A stretch of DNA of 64,000 nucleotides from Tridacna crocea (lineage: Eukaryota > Mollusca > Bivalvia > Cardiida > Cardiidae), in assembly GCA_943736015.1 (NCBI GenBank), contig OX031068.1, positions 24,622,296-24,686,295 of the forward strand, in the 5' to 3' direction. Made by a program: the position numbers and the translations under genes. Under the pieces are notes generated by a model. The model did not search any database. It was not told where the DNA came from and was given only the letters and a program-made list of their open reading frames with translations. Below are positions 63,920-64,000 of the stretch, in pieces (position 1 is the stretch's first letter; each line of letters opens with the position of its first letter).

Positions 63920-64000
63920 CCATTACAACACCATAAAATTTTGGAATTGTCTACATTGAAAGCCTCTGCAGACAATAAGTTTAATATGGCTAAAATGATA
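63920..64000 (+). mobile_element. TTAA-MITE left end, cut by window end
   Basis: CATTACAACACCATAAAAT, TTGAAAGCCTCTGCAGAC and ATATGGCTAAAATG follow the family's left half. Confidence 0.65.

Noticed and set aside
1-64000. A recurrent peptide like VGKGENAGYQHFLLFPQCF in dozens of open frames on both strands
   Set aside because: It is the translation of the MITE hairpin; because the hairpin is a palindrome, both strands give related peptides. Frames start and stop at random around it.
1-64000. A bacterial-type operon, phage or defence system
   Set aside because: There are no ribosome-binding-site-led gene runs, no long ORFs, and clear spliceosomal introns and SINEs.

Overview
The window looks like a repeat-saturated stretch of an animal nuclear genome, most likely a heterodont bivalve mollusc. 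A Dreissena- or Mya-like genome is my guess, from memory of similar palindromic repeats and not from any search. It is AT-rich, has spliceosomal introns with GT..AG borders, has no bacterial-style gene packing, and is full of short palindromic DNA transposons, tRNA-derived SINEs and minisatellites.

Only one host gene can be supported. Four plus-strand exons (477-542, 2629-2735, 4608-4779, 12693-12798) join in a consistent reading frame. They encode the last three membrane helices and the start of the cytosolic tail of a P4-type ATPase (phospholipid flippase). The 5' part of the gene lies before the window. The rest of the tail is uncertain: 13803-13841 and 25781-25826 fit in phase with good acceptors, and 35728-35892 has a strong acceptor but does not fit the phase without one more exon. 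The end of the gene, and hence the intron/intergenic border, is not resolved.

Everything else is mobile or tandem DNA. The dominant component is one family of about 200-235 bp elements, roughly seventy copies by eye including broken ones, here called TTAA-MITEs. They have TTAA at both borders, CCCTTTACC- or CTCTTTACC-like terminal inverted repeats, and a central hairpin with arms up to 33 bp. Three subfamilies can be told apart. A has centre GCTGGTAACCAGC. B has CCCTTTCCCAAAC ends and a TTGCTCGTAACGAGCAA-like centre. C has ends next to CCATAGATACTCAT and a GGTGAAATTGC arm. A locally duplicated block (52345-54910 and 61022-63211) carries one such element in one copy and the uninterrupted TTAA in the other, which shows TTAA target duplication directly and points to the piggyBac superfamily. 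In MITE entries, strand + means that the end carrying AAATTTTAGAC lies at the left.

Layout: 1-12.8 kb holds the flippase exons in MITE-filled introns. 8.4-8.9 kb is a 34-bp satellite with higher-order structure and 16.7-17.2 kb a 39-bp satellite. 18.4-20.9 kb is a tandem-repeat transposon-like element interrupted by a 1.45-kb hAT element. 21.9-23.3 kb is an element with an exact 156-bp internal period, sitting inside a split MITE. 33.7-34.9 kb is a related element with a period of about 145 bp. 37-44 kb is MITEs plus tRNA-SINEs. 48.3-50.7 kb holds palindromes, tandem foldback elements and long G/C runs. 52.3-63.2 kb contains the duplicated block, a cluster of short palindromes, and a broken CENP-B/Tigger-type transposase fragment on the minus strand at 60.5-60.8 kb. 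No rRNA, functional tRNA or CRISPR array was seen.
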